A stretch of DNA of 64,000 nucleotides from Todiramphus chloris collaris (GCA_025345505.1 JANVCC010000018.1:57619341-57683340), one strand, 5' to 3'; shown: positions 1 through 13,640, counted from the stretch's first letter. Numbers and translations: made by a program. The notes: generated by a model not told the origin, from the sequence alone.

Positions 1-49
1 CAGATAAATGCATCAAATAGACATCATCTACATTTGTTTCCTGAATTAC

Positions 50-119
50 CACACTCAGATTCGTGCTCACACCCACAGATCCTTTTGACCTTTAAGGTGG
101 TGAGCTTCACAACAACATA
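50..119 (-). other. Candidate internal exon, unproven
   Basis: On the minus strand a long pyrimidine tract ends in TTTCCATACAG, a strong-looking 3' splice site. It is followed by a 70-base segment open in one frame (reading YVVVKLTTLKVKRICGCEHE and onward) and then by a possible donor, G|GTAATT. Other donors (GTGAGC at about base 49 of the segment) are also possible. I do not recognise the peptide. It is cysteine-bearing toward its end. The segment lies next to the window edge, so any downstream exon is outside view. Splice signals of this quality also occur by chance in introns, so it is a candidate only. Confidence 0.25.
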
Positions 120-1165
120 CTGTATGGAAACAAGAAGAAATAAATGTGAAGTGATTTTACATCTAGAGTTGTATATAAACAGCTCTAAGTAGAACAAAAA
201 AAAAACCCTCCTAATGTGTTTGAAGAGCAATAAGCAGTGTATTAACACTGCAGTCTGGGGGCATTTTACTGAGCTATTTCAACAGAAAACAGGCCAGACA
301 AACCAGGGGTATTCGAAGAAAAGAGAACATGATCTACACTACTGCTCCAACCACTTTTACAACTGGACAGAAAATTCTCAATGTATACAGCCCCAAAGAC
401 ATAATAATCTGTCTTAAATGCCCTAGGAAGAAATTAAGAGAGTGATATTAAAGCTGCCACTTCTATTGGTACCAGCCAGAGATTCCCAAACCAAGCTCTG
501 CTGGTACATGTCATGAAAATAAAGAGGCAAAAGATTCTAATGAACAACAAAAAACAAACAAACAATTCCACATTTGATGAACCTGTAAAAAACATTTGGA
601 AAGTCACCATATAACAGAATAACATAGGCAAAATAAAACTGTACCTGGGCACCTTAAGAAGATATTTCAATTCAAAAAGTAAACATAACTTGTATGCCTC
701 AATAGAAGCATATATTCCATATATCTGCCATGGAATAAATAAATTAGAATATAAATAATGCCCTTTTGACAACAGAAAAAATTAATGTATATAACTTTTG
801 GACTTCACTATGGTTTTAAAAAAATTGGGGGTTTACACCTCTTCTAATATTTCTTAAACAATACATCTAGAACTGCAGCACAGTTATTAAAGTGGAGTCT
901 GCACAGATGACAGTCTCGTGTCCAACGCACTGTCACTACATATCTCACAGCAGACTGTTTCAAAGTAAAGACCACTATTACAAGAGCTAATCAAATTTCA
1001 GTAAGTTAAAGAATTTTGATAGGCACAGCACTGCTTCAAATCAACCAACCACACACAGAGAAAAGAGTTTTAGTTTATTTACAATATTCCTTTCTGTCAA
1101 AACACTCTTAAAGTATTTAATTAGTCCATTAGACCCTAACCAAGGTCCACTACAACTCTGCCTTC

Positions 1166-1315
1166 TTAGTTTTGTGACCAAACCTTTCCAAATTTAATTA
1201 CATTTCCTTCCACTAAGTTGTTCAGATCTTCTTGGATGAAGCCCTTCCTTGTCATTTCCATCTCTGTGTAAACCAGGGTTGTTTCATTTAAGTGAAGGAA
1301 TTGGATGAGAAAGAT
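1166..1315 (-). other. Short minus-strand open frame, possible exon
   Basis: A frame of 49 codons ends in TAA at 1166. From the ATG at 1261 it reads MEMTRKGFIQEDLNNLVEGN and continues for 11 more residues. Its composition (acidic and amide residues, no low-complexity bias) looks more protein-like than most frames here. A possible acceptor, TTTACACAG, lies just before the ATG. The donor-like AAG|GTTTGG at the other end is weak. I do not recognise the family. It may be a chance frame, an exon, or a remnant of an old repeat. Confidence 0.2.
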
Positions 1316-3487
1316 TCAGATTAAGCCATGAAAAAGATTGTAAAAGGTAGCCTGCAGAGGTTAAATAACATTCTAAAAGGATAATCACCTTAGCATGGCA
1401 AGTTCCTACATAATATCTGTGCCCACTTTGGGTTTCTAACATCTGGTATATTGCTGTTGGTATATGAGACTACCTTATCTCTCACAAACTACTTCCAAAA
1501 GCAGCTGGAGAAGACACAAGTTAAAAGACCATAGAACAGCATTGTCTATAACACAAATGTACAATTTGAGCAGCATTCGTTGCGGCAGAAATCATCAGCC
1601 ATGCAAAGAGACTCAGAAATGGAAATGTCCACCTGGAATCATAACAGATTTGTACTACAGCTCTGCCAAACGCTGCTTCACCCTGGCATCGTTCTCTGTA
1701 TTCACATCAAAAGCTAATGTCCTTCCACAAAATACTTGTTGAATAAACCTGCTTACTTCACATATACACAAATGTTTTTCAACTTTATATTCATGTTTCA
1801 CATTATGTGAGTGTTATTTTTCACTTATATGAAGTCCAAAAGTTTGACTTGCTAGGCATTTTCTCCAACAGAATTTCAAAAGACTAAGTAGCTTTTACAA
1901 CCGTTTCAGCTCCTCGGTGGAGCAGGTCTGTGTGTTTTCATTTATACAAACTCTTGGTTTTGGAACTACAAGAAGCTAGTGAACCAATGACTGATTACTT
2001 ACTGCAACACTGACACTCTTCGTTCACGTTTATTTGGGGTGTGTAGCTATACACATCATCTTTTTAGTCTGTAACACTACATGCATTATTTTTTTTATTT
2101 TTTTTTAAACTAGTCTATCAAAGCACTGAATGTGGTTATCACATTCACTTAAGAATACAGACCCGTAACGTCTTCAGAGATATCGATTACTATCTCCAGT
2201 GCTATTGGTAGATAGTCCTGTTCTAAAAGGAAAACCTTAGAATCTATAAAACCACTGAAACAACTACTTTAATGTCATGTTTGAAAGTGAAAGAAAAACA
2301 AAAAAAGGAGATTGTTAATAGATGCATCTAGTCTACCTATGGCTGGGCCATGGTAGGTATAGTAATTTTAGATATTAGATTCCACAAAGCATTCAGAAGA
2401 TCCATGGGAAATACTTCATTTCTAAAATCAGCATAATCTTTGAAGCCTGCTTGTGAAACACTAGCATGCTTCCTTCTTCTGAATTCAAAGGGCTGATTAT
2501 AAAGTGAAACACAAAAGCATTTACTAGCAGCAAAAATTTACTAAAGTAGGAAGATCATTTTCTCCCTCCTAGTAGCAGGGGACAGCAAGGGTTCAAGGAG
2601 ACAGGTTGCCTGGAGGGATAAAAATGCACTCCCTATCTACCATTAACATTTTTGCAAAGCCTGCACTCTTATCAGTATCTCTTGATATTGGCTGTCTCCA
2701 AGGCCTCAAAATAATTGACTGGAAGCTATGTTGAAAGAGTCATGTTGTGTCAGCTCTGTGATAAACTGGCCAAAGGGAAAAAAGAGGGTTACACACACAG
2801 CCTGGGTCGCAACCTATGACTCATTAAGAAGCTATTCAGCACTTCTAGAGCAATCCACATGAGATGGGAAGAAAATGGATGTCTTTTGAAAACTAGAATT
2901 ATACTGCGTTCCTGCGCTATTGTCAATACAGCCTTGCACTATAGCTAGCAATCTTCTTTCAGGTCTGTTTGACCCGGAATTTTGGAAGGTTTTTTGGTAA
3001 CTCTTAGCAACGATTCATTACATTCTTAGCAATGACAAAAATAGACAGAAAGCAAGTGCTCAGCGACTTCACGTGCAACCCCCTGCACAAAATCCCCACC
3101 TCCTTAGCTACCTGTATAGCCACTCAGCAGGGAGGACATGGGTGAAGACAAGGCTTTACCAGCTCTGGCTACATTCACCAGCAAGTTTATTACATTCACA
3201 GTGCTCTATCATTGAACTATTTCAAGTTACAACAGATTTATTTTTTTCTTTGATCCAGTCCAGCACTCTGGGATTTTCCAGCCAGACACCTGACCCAGAA
3301 GACTAACGAGCCGAAGAGGCTCACTGCAGGCAGTGCACACATAACAACCTCCCACTGCCCAAACCTTGGGAAGTGCCAAGAGCATTCGGAAAAGACAACA
3401 GTTTTGGTACGTAAAGTTGAAAATGGCACAGGTTGCCTAAGTAACAAATCTTTTTTTTGTTGTTATCACTGTTTACGAGCCACACTA

Positions 3488-3547
3488 CTAAGCCTCATGC
3501 TGAATTTCAAGCTCTTCAACAAGCTTCTGCTTTCCTGGTTCCAGTTC
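3488..3547 (-). other. Candidate terminal exon, unproven
   Basis: The minus strand has a good acceptor (CCTCTCATCTTGCAG) followed by 19 codons, ELEPGKQKLVEELEIQHEA, and a TAG stop. The peptide is charged and helix-like. It is too short to assign. It could join in phase 0 to the frame at 4896-5069, whose possible donor is also phase 0, but that linkage is a guess. Confidence 0.15.
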
Positions 3548-4295
3548 CTGCAAGATGAGAGGTTTCAGTCTGATGTCTGGAAGGTATCATAAGGATTTAG
3601 GAGGAGAACAGCATTCAAAACAATAGCCCCAACCATGTCTTATTGATACTGCTTCTAGCATGCATCTTTTGATCGCTTTCAATAAAATAGCTTAAACAAC
3701 TATTCTGCAGCTTGAACCTTGATATAAACGCAATGTATTTTTGTTAAATTGCATATCTTATTTTAGCTTAAAGTAAGGACTTTACATTAGTGCAGTGTAA
3801 GAACAATTAAGGCCAGAGACTTAAGCATATACAAACATACATACGAATGCTTCTATATGTATCAAATTGACAGAAAGCTACTGATACGTACACATTCACA
3901 TATCTTCAACCCACACTTTACCACTAATAATAGAACTCTGGGACAGGAGCAAACAAGGCTTTACTCATTCAGCAAAATCACCATTTCCAATTAGTATCAA
4001 AAAGAAGAGTTAATGATAACAACAATAACACTGAGTTCATTGACAAAATGTTTACCACTGGTATTTCTATATATCATTAAGGTGAGACAAAAATTTAGAA
4101 GACAGATTCCAAAGATATTTCTATTTTAAACAGCTGAGGCAGTTCAGTGAAAAAGAAGAGAGTTCAAGATCCACCACACACATTCAAGCATTGATTGACT
4201 AATGCATTTGCAAAGCACTCATTTTAGTAATTAGGGTGGGAAGTCCATTAATACACTATCCATTAAATAATGATCTGTAAGCCTAATGGCAAATT

Positions 4296-4320
4296 GGGGG
4301 GGGAGAAGGTGGGGGGAGGG
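4296..4320 (+). other. G-rich, quadruplex-capable run
   Basis: Runs of 8, 2, 6 and 3 Gs are separated by one to three other bases. This fits a relaxed G-quadruplex pattern. No gene is attached to it, and it may be simple low complexity. Confidence 0.5.
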
Positions 4321-4895
4321 AGTTGTGAAGATTTATCGTGGAAGGCATTGAAATTCAAGTGAGCATCAATAGGAAAAATACCAAACATGTTACATACACA
4401 AGGTATATTTTTATCACGTACAATTTAATACAAAATCTTTTTGGCTTACTTTTCTCTCTCAAACACATGGCTACTGGAAAACCACATTTCAAACCCAAGA
4501 GTTGCAGTAACACCACATAAAGCTGTGTAGCAAAGCCCAAATTGTCTTTAAATATTTAGGACAAGTTTTATAAAACGTTGTAAGATCACAGGATTCCTTT
4601 GTGGGTGTTTTAAATAGTCAGCCAGCATTTCAAACACAAGAGTATTTGAAAGAGCACTCAAAAGCACTTTGTACAGATGTTCAGTATTCATTACGCATTT
4701 TTATGTCTTTATGCATGCTGTATTATAGATGAGAATTGGCACGAACAAACCAAGTAAAGACAAAGCCAATAAACATTAACACTGTTTCCCATGCTATGGG
4801 TGATTATACATCAATACCCCTATACTAGGAAGATTCGGGACACAAAGGACAGGGAGGATTTGCAGTGCTGCACAGCTGGGCACAGCGCTGCTCCC

Positions 4896-5069
4896 TCAAA
4901 CCCCTGCCCCTCCGGCCCCGCTGTACAGCTGTGCCCAAGGGAGGGCACGGGCTAAGGGTAAGGGATGCGTGCTGACCACCTCTTTGGAAAAAGCACCGAA
5001 GCAAAGTAGAGTCACCACACAGATGGTTACAGCGGTGAGATGTGCCATGGGAGAGGCATGAGGATTACC
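4896..5069 (-). other. Candidate first coding exon or secreted microprotein frame
   Basis: On the minus strand CTTTTCTGCCCCAG forms a strong 3' splice site at 5070-5071. Inside the segment an ATG at 5048 opens 50 codons to a TGA at 4896. The first 21 residues look like a signal peptide: a short start (MAHLT), a hydrophobic core (AVTICVVTLLCFGAF) and a polar exit (SKE). A possible phase-0 donor, AAAGAG|GTGGTC, follows directly after SKE, so the segment could be a first coding exon whose 5' UTR lies elsewhere, for example at the CpG island near 36 kb. The DNA is GC-richer than its flanks. I do not recognise the protein. The donor is not a good consensus match and the -3 base of the start is C, so this remains a candidate. 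Confidence 0.3.
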
Positions 5070-5918
5070 CTGGGGCAGAAAAGAAGTTAAAAAAAATATA
5101 TATTACAAAATTAAGAAAAAAAGAGACAGAGACCAAGAAATCAGTAGGGATCCTCGTAGCCCACTCAGAATTCCCAGATAAAGTGTGGCACTCGTTTTAA
5201 TTAAGGGTGAGGGGAACATACTATTGAGGAAAAAAAAAACTTGATTACAATTGCTGCCTTGCTTACTGAAGAAGGCTCCATGATTCTCGGCTAAATAAAA
5301 GAAGTTTTAACTAGGAAAGGAAAGATAAGCAAGTTCTGTAACAGTCCCCTGGCTCCTAAAAGCAAAGAGGAACTAGAAGCACACCCAGAAAAGCATCATC
5401 CTTTATTCACTAATAAAAGATACATAACCAAGTCATCTTTGATATGACAGACTACCTTTTCCAATTAAACAGCTGCGTCCACATGACTGTGAAACAAAGA
5501 GTCCTATATTTAAAACTCAGTATGAAATTAAGATAAATATTATTAACTGCATATCATACTTGGCCAGTCCTATGCACCTGCTTTCCATAGTGCAGCGAGT
5601 AGATCGTGGAACAGCGAACAAAGTGAGCTAGTTAAAATCTGTTCTACTCACATTAAGTGTAATAGTGAGTAACAAATTTCTCAGGGTCTTATACAAGCTC
5701 TTCCTAAGTCCAAACATTAATTAAGGGCTCACACCATCATGTGCATTTCTTCATCTTTACTCTGTACATGACTAACATTCATTAAACACCTACATATTCA
5801 AACCTGAAAAGAAACTCTTCCAAGTCAGAGGGGTCAAGTCCATAAGCTGCATATGAGTGCACACATGCAAGAGCTGTGCCCCTTCCAATCCAAACAAGAG
5901 GAAGAGTCCTTGTTTCTC

Positions 5919-5948
5919 ATATATATATATATATATGTGTGTGTGTGT
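5919..5948. repeat. (AT)9(GT)6 microsatellite
   Basis: Nine AT units run directly into six GT units, followed by a short degenerate GTATGTGCTATATAC tail. It is a likely length-variable marker. Confidence 0.95.
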
Positions 5949-8900
5949 ATGTGCTATATACATATAAATGTAATAACTCATTAAATGACAAGCATAACTA
6001 AGAATTTAATATATAACACAACATGTTTCATTTTATAAATGACACAAAAGAAATAAGTATTAGAGCTTGCTACTCTTACAGCAGTGTAGGAATAGTCAAG
6101 AAAATGGGAAACTTGAGAAAGTAGTACAGGACAGAAAAAAAATGAGGCAACAGGAGGAAATGCAGGGAGAGTACAAAGTACTAAAAAAGACTACCTTTGT
6201 CACAAGGGACAAAGTAATGCCATGAAATGCCAGTGTGGACAAAGGGAAGGAGAAAGCAAGAGAGGACAGATCACGCTGGCTTTTCATCTCCATAAAATCA
6301 GGACTGTTATTTAGTCCAAGTCTGCTTTAAAATGCTCAGTTATATATACATTAAAAAAAAAAAATCTAAATTAATATGGCTATTATAAATCACAAGCTAA
6401 GCCCAGATATGATATCCCTTATTTCTGTATGGGGAAAAAAATGATATTGATAACGGTATTAATTTATATTGATACCAACAGGGTACACATAAACTTTGGC
6501 ATTTTTATAGAAGATTACTAGGCACTCAAAATTGTTTTAAAAGCTCACCATAGCTTCCAGTCTATTAGAAAATACTTCAAGCATACAGGATATACCACAG
6601 AGGCAGCACAAGTATTGTTCACTATTCTAGCAAAGTCAAATATTAAGCTAGCAGACATCAGAATTATATTCCATCCTGATTTTTAATATATCTGAGCAGA
6701 TATTTTTAAATTAAAAAAATCAACTGGAAGGAATAGGAATTGGCAAAGTGCAACAGACAAATGTTCTTGAGAGAACATTAAGTATCAGAAAATTACACTG
6801 AAATAGCATATTTCTTCATTTAAAGAATCGCCTTTGTTTTGAAGGTATTCTCTAATTCTCTTCATACAGCAAGTGATTAAACTTAAGGGAGGATGTAGCC
6901 ATGAAACAAGAATAAACAGTACTTGAAATCTAAGCCTTTTGGCTTTTAAGAAAACTGTTGCTCTGTGTGATGAGCCACTCCTTCCTCCACAGCAGGTATT
7001 CAACCCCACTGCTTTCTTGTACATAAACATCATCCAGGATAGGATTTTGTTTCACATTTCCTACCAATGAGCCTGAAGGTCTGCTAAGGGTGAGCACCAA
7101 TACACACCGGCCACTTGCAATTCTGAAGACACCATTGTGGGAGAGATACCCTGGGTCTACGCTAAGGCTGCAAGTGCTGGACACGTGTCAACAGAAACTT
7201 GTGCAGACATGCTGGCACAGCTGCGGAGCCTCCATGGTCTCACGAGCTGACCAGTCCACACTTGATCTGAGAAGGGGAATTTACACATAATTCCTAACTA
7301 CCCAGAAAAAAAACCCCACAGGGCTTCAGCAGGCTCTGCTGCAGTACCACTCTGCAACCTGGACTTCCCAAAGGTGCTCTAAATCCCACTGTGCCGGGAA
7401 GGCGACTGTGACTGCACAACATAACCCTGTCCCTGGCCTCTCCTCAGCCATTCCTTCCAGCATCCATAGCCTGCACTCTCTCCTTCACAAAGAATTGCCA
7501 CTCCACACAAAGCGACAGAGAAAGCAAAATGCGCAGGCCTGTATTTTATTTATGATGACTAAACAGAAGCCAAATTCTAAGTTGCTAAATACACATAGAA
7601 TACTTTACAGGGCTCCCTCCAGAAAAAAAAGTCTTGTAACCAAGCAATGTGGCACTATGCCGGTCACGTGCAAGCTGTCAAACTCAAGCATCGAAAGGGC
7701 TTTAATACAGACAATAAAATAGCAGGAGGCTGGTATGTCTAGGGTAGAAAATAAATTGGCAGCCCATCTCCTTAAATGCAGTTAAGTTTCAATTTCAACT
7801 AAATTACCAGGTTTGAAATTAGCCACATTTCATGACCCTGAAGTTACTCCTTTCCTTCTCCCCATCAACTTTAATATCTGGCTCCACTTGTAAATAACCA
7901 AATGCAAACCAACAGTAAGAAGTCCAGTAAGACCTTCAAGAGATGCCTTGTTTTACTTCAACAGGAATCTATTCTACATTCAGACAGTGACAAAAACCAG
8001 GAGAAGATTTTTCAAGTGACGTCAAATAATTAGGTTTACAAATTCCATCTTCCACAGTTGCTATTATATAACCTTATACTTCAGGTATAGTTACTGCGTA
8101 AGAGGAAGTATGTGCAATGTATTTAAAAAGCAATGCATGTACAATGTAAATGGAGTTCTGTAGAAGCTGTCTTCACTCCGCCAGAATGGATCATACTACA
8201 GGAAGAACATCAACAGGACTGACAGGGGGAGAGCAGGGGTTTCACAACCTTCATCATCCCTGAACACAAACCTCTTGCTCAGATTGTTTACCCTGAGACA
8301 AGGATGCTCTATGCAGAAAATGCCACACTATATTTATTGTAAATGAAGGGGCTGACAACATGCTCGCTTTTAATTACATTGTTCTAACCTACAGTTTGTG
8401 AGAGGACAAAGTCCTAAGCACTCTACTCTCACAACCTGTGTACTGTATTACAAACTGTGACCTGACCCGACTAGATTCTTCTCCACATCCTATATATTGT
8501 TGTTACTCCATGCGTCCACGCTGCTGGTCCTTTCTTTAGGTTTGTTTATTTCAAAAATAAGTAAGAAAAGGTATGAAGCAAAACTACGGGGGAAAGGGGG
8601 ACATGAGTGAGTTACACAAAGGGCAAGATATAGTAAGAAAAGTGATGGTGCCATGGCTTTGGTGCAACAAAACAGACTGTGCTCTGGCAGTGCCAAAAGA
8701 GAACCCCATTAGGGTAGGGGTCATCCCAGTGCCAGAACGGACATCACCTGGAGCAGGAACATCTAGGGGGACACACAGCCCTTTCAAACCAGGCACAGAC
8801 AGACAGGAGAACATGGAAGAAGCCCTTGCTTAGCAAGCAACTTCCTCAGTGACGGATGTTGCTCCCCATTACCATAGGAAGGATGCAGGATCCCAAGCAA

Positions 8901-9172
8901 CAGACAAGAATCTTCCATCATTGCTATTAATGTGAAGAATTCTGCAAAAGAGATTCCAGGAAAACATTCTTCTAAACTTCTGTGACACAACAATCAGCCT
9001 CACATTTGCCCTTTTCCCACTTAACCTCCCACCTTTGCTATTTAAAACTGAGGACAGTCAGGAAATAATAAAAATTTACCTTCTGATAGCAGCACATGTA
9101 AAGGTCTGGAGAGAACCATGTAATTTTAAACTCAGTGTTTCTCAGAAGTATTTTCACTAAATGCAAACCTTT

Positions 9173-9191
9173 GGGGGGGGGGGGGGGGGGG
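9173..9191 (+). repeat. Homopolymer of 19 Gs
   Basis: An uninterrupted G run after CCTTT and before ACCATGCC. Its true length is uncertain because such runs are hard to sequence. Confidence 0.9.
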
Positions 9192-12100
9192 ACCATGCCC
9201 AGCTGCACACTCTACATTTGCCACCTTCCTACCAAGGTTCCCAGGCATTAGATAAAAGCAGTAAACATGCTATGATTTTTAAGCATCACCAGAAATAGAA
9301 TGTAGTTTCCCAAATCCTGCAATTAGTCAATATTTACTATAACATGTATATTTATTTTCTTAACTTAGTTTAAGGATTCCAGCTCATATATGTTAGTTCA
9401 CTAGAAACATATGCTATCCATATAGCAGATATGCTTCACTAGTCTTCAGTAACCAAAGATAAAAAGCCTGGCTTGACCAAAGGTTACTTAACCCAATACA
9501 GTCCTTCTCCAACTCCATGCCCACAGAGTCCTGCTCAGCCATTGTCCTGCTACCTTGTCTACAGCTTCACTAGTCCAAAAGCAGCTATTCAATCCACCAA
9601 GGAACCCAGCAGAAGAGGTGGGGGGAAAGGCTAGCCCACTGCCATCCACCAAAGGAAAGATGAAACTCTTGCCTTTAAGTATCTGAGTGTTCTACAACTC
9701 ACTAAAATTACAGTCACTTAATGAAGTCCGTGACTACACAGAATTAGTAAAAAAGCAAATAATGCTTCCTCCTTGTATGCATATGTGGATTGGCTTAAGA
9801 AGCAGAGAAATCAATATGAGCCAATCTCAGCAAGAGAGGTTTAGTGCCTTACTTTGCCCTGGTTCTAAACACTGTTCTGAAATTCTGCCAGAAAATACCT
9901 AGAGGCAAACTTTCAGCATGTTTGCTAATAATTCAATTTCAATTGTTGTGAAATGTTGTCTCAATAGACATTTTTGTATATATAAATTAACAAAAATCCT
10001 GAAAAATTAGGAACAGTTTTGTTTCCATATTCCCTACAGAGAGAATGAAGAAGAAATCACCAGCAAGGGTAGTCTCACTTCTTAACAACCACTAACATAA
10101 GACAAGACTGCACTGACATGCTTAGACAATTTTAGTCTCTTCAAAACAGAAGGAAGCTTTTAAGAGAATTTTGAATGAAGTAGCTACATACAGATAATTA
10201 AAAATTTTCTTATTTGTTGAGCTGAATTAATTACCAGCTTGCACTGCTATATCTCTTTCCACCTCCCTCCCTGTCTCTCTTCTCTGTTAATAAGAGAAAT
10301 CAACAGATGGAAAAGAAGTTTTAAAAATAGTTTTTCTACATACTCAGAACAAGAATGAAAGCATTTGGTTTTGGAAGATAGAAGACGATATAAAAAGAAT
10401 ATGAAAAATGCAAACAGCATTCAAAATGTGAACATATGCAATATTGTGCTTTTAAGCCACTCTTACAGAAATCTGCCTCCAGCCAAAAATAGCAAGAGCA
10501 TCACTGTAAACTACAGCCATTGAAAACAAGATTACTACACTATAACCCACCTATCAAGCTGCTCTGACCCAAGATATTTGGGAAATGGAATGCATAATTC
10601 CAAACACAAATCTCAAATAAATTAAATCTGTACAGATGCCTCTACAGGTTTAAAGTGGCTTTAGTTCAAGCATTAAACACTTGTTTAAATTAAGTTCAAG
10701 AAAATCTTTTAGTACCAAATGAGTACATGTAAGGTTAAGTGCATTGTTTGTTCAGTCTGAAGCTAATACACATAAATTAAATTACAAACTTCCCTTCCTC
10801 AAGCCCTGAGAATGTTTTCAAATTGCCATAAATAGGTGTATCTACTTTCAAGACACTATGAAATCACTGTCAAAGCTCCTAAGGAAATACTGACATCCTG
10901 CCAGCGACTAGGGATGACGAGAAGCCCAGTGCACTATCTGCAAAGACAACAGGGGCATAGAAGGGAAGAGGAAGAGGAGGTGTGGGAGAAATGCTTGCTT
11001 TTCTGTGTTAGAAAGGTCAGCAACACTACCTGAGTGCTTTCAAGGCCAGATCATTCCTTGCCAGTTTCTGTTGATAAAGCCAATGCTATGTATCTGGCTC
11101 TCGTCTATTATCACTTCTCTCTCCCAGCCCAAACTTCCTTATAATTCCTTTCATAATCACTCTAAAGCTGTGATCTCTGTAAACCTCATTGCTTTTCTTT
11201 TTCCTGCCAATTCATCCTTTTCATTCTCTATTCCAGACACCCTCCCCTATGAATCATCCTCTTTTTCTTTGCCTCAAAAAATCATGTTGCCCCAGTTGTC
11301 CATATTTCTGGGATCTGCCCCAAATATAACATCCTTATTCCTTCCCTTAAGACAAAAAAAGTACATTTACTACCTTACACACTCACCCTGACACCCATAA
11401 GTTGTTTTTAATTTATAAAAGTCAGTGTATCAACATTTCAAAACCTAATTAGAACGACGTATTGAGATATGCAGGTGTCCTGTAGTGAAATCATTCACTC
11501 CAACCCGCTCCCTCAGAACTATTGCTCAACACGTCATCCACAATGAGATGGAGGAAGAAGGAAGAGTTTAACAGACTCGTGAAGAGCACCCTCCCAACTG
11601 CTTTCAGTGCATGCAGAGATGAAAAACCACATTATCATCACCATCTTTTTAATTTAAATGTTTATAAGCCATGAATAAGAATGAGGATCCTGACCCCATA
11701 GCTGGGCCATAACATACGTTTTAAACAGGACAGAGTTGCATTGAAAGGCTATGTTACATTTCTGTATCAAAAGCAGAAGAGCAATGTCAAGGATGAAAGA
11801 TTGGCATCAGTAAATTTGGTCTGGTCTTCTGTTTTTTTTCTGAGGAGTTAAACTGACTGCAGAGGAGGGGATGTTGGATAGGGGGAACATTTTCTTTAGA
11901 AAATACGAATTGATTCTAAGGAGTGGGGGGATTTAAACTTACCACATGTTTTAAAACCAGGGCAATTAAAACAGCTCAGGCCATTTGCACCTTGGAGATT
12001 TTGCCAGACTTTTACCTAAGATCACAGCCAGTGGCCTTTTCTGTATTTTTGAAAGAACTCTTTTACCCTGTTCAAGTCTCTTGAGAATTGGTGACAGCAC

Positions 12101-13640
12101 ACTGCTGCAGGTCCCCAGACATAAGAATGACAGGTAACAGTGACAGCCCAATCAAAATGAGAGCTACTGCCTTGCTTTAGATAAAAGTTAAACGGGTAGT
12201 CCTAGATTAATACAACACTATCCCTGTTATCCTCTTGACATACAATAATCCTAGATGCTTACAAGTACAATATATGGAATGAATCAAAACTGACTACTCA
12301 AAATTCCTAAAATATTTTGTCAGGCTGAACATTTTGCTTCCTGTCCTCTCCTATCTAATAAATCATCTGGTTTTACTTTGAGATACACCTTTAAGAGTAA
12401 ATGAGAACACAAGGTATCTACCACAAAAAGAACTGAAGTTTAAAGATATCAGAGATTCAGAGATTTATCACCAACTGATCTTAAGTCTCTTCCAAGTGCA
12501 GTAAATAATCAGTCATACAATTATGTCCCAGTCTATTAGGGAATTTCTGCCAAGGTAGGTAATTTACCTCCATGCATTTCTAGAGAGAGGACATTTCTAA
12601 ATTAAAACCTCCTAAACATTTTTTTGCTGTCCATATGCTGGTGTAAGGATGCTGTATAATACTGGTAAAAGCACGTCCACACCTGCCAGTTGCAGTAGAT
12701 GACCTCTGACTTTTCGGGGACACCCTACCCTTCAAACACAGCTTTGGTAACTTGAGCAAGACTGCACAGGGACACGGTAATTTCTGTGAACTAATCCAAG
12801 TATTATATATGACAGACATTTATCACAATTTAAATCACTTCCTCTACAGCAATTTTATAGTTAAATATATTTGCCTACTGTGACTATAATTTTGTCCTCA
12901 TGTTGGGGCGGGGAGGAAGATTCAGTAAGTAGAGAAACTAAGCAACGGTAAATATATCAAAACAGTAATTAATGGAAATATTTGTTCCAAACTAGCCTGT
13001 ACACATACTTACAAGCAAGGAATAGCTACTAAAAAGCAAACAGATTGCCTTCAACTATGGCCTAATACAGGGCTTCAAGGAGTGTTTCCAGTGCAGCACT
13101 GTTGCAGCCAGTAGTCTTCCTCCCCACCCCACAAACAATCTCTTTAAATAAATATGAAAAGACATCAAAGAAAAGTGACTCTGGAACTGCCCTTCGGTAC
13201 CTCTAAACTCGGGTTATATTGTATTATTTGTAAAGTGACGTACTTGTCTTTTGAAAACGACAGCCAGGTTACCCGTTCGCCAAAAGCTGACAGTTGGTTT
13301 CACATCTGTGCCACGGCAAAGAGCATGGCACAACAAAATGCAGAACAGATCAATTTCAGGACAGTGCTTCAACCTTGAAAGTTTGCCTATTTATTTATTT
13401 TTATTTTTCCCAGTCTGTTAAAGGAGACATCTGTCCCTTACAGTGAACTGAGGAAAAAAAGACAGCAGTTATAAAATGCTTAAATCAAGAGAATCAATTA
13501 AGTTCAGATAAGTTTGAAAGATGGATCTAATCAACAAATTATTAGCCAAGGATTCATTCTGATCTATCCAGCCTATGCATTTTACCTCTCAATGAGCTCA
13601 TTAACTCAACACATACAGTAACTTCCACAACCCTATTCAA

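Larger units (their letters stand above)
120..4895. other. Unique AT-rich DNA, no clear gene
   Basis: Apart from the small exon candidates and the G-rich run listed separately, I see no repeat family, RNA gene or convincing coding region here. The frame of 112 codons at 434-772 on the minus strand is AT-driven and has no recognisable domain. A T-rich tract sits at about 2085-2107. Confidence 0.6.
5070..13640. other. Unique DNA, likely intronic or intergenic
   Basis: No gene or known mobile element was recognised. About 6930-7720 is GC-richer and holds overlapping open frames on both strands (83-104 codons), none with a familiar domain. It could be an old transposon or a chance run. At 11090-11350 the plus strand is pyrimidine-rich, which explains the 128-codon open frame there. 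The (AT)(GT) microsatellite and the G run are listed separately. Confidence 0.5.

Noticed and set aside
434-772. 112-codon hydrophobic minus-strand frame
   Set aside because: AT-driven Phe/Leu/Tyr composition with no family resemblance and no splice support. It resembles a membrane protein only by composition.
6930-7722. Possible gene or transposon in a GC-richer block with frames on both strands
   Set aside because: I could not match it to CR1, an LTR or any protein family; open frames on both strands point to composition.
11005-11391. 128-codon plus-strand open frame
   Set aside because: The DNA is pyrimidine-rich over most of the span, which removes stop codons. The protein is Ser/Leu/Phe-rich without a domain, and there is no splice or promoter context.
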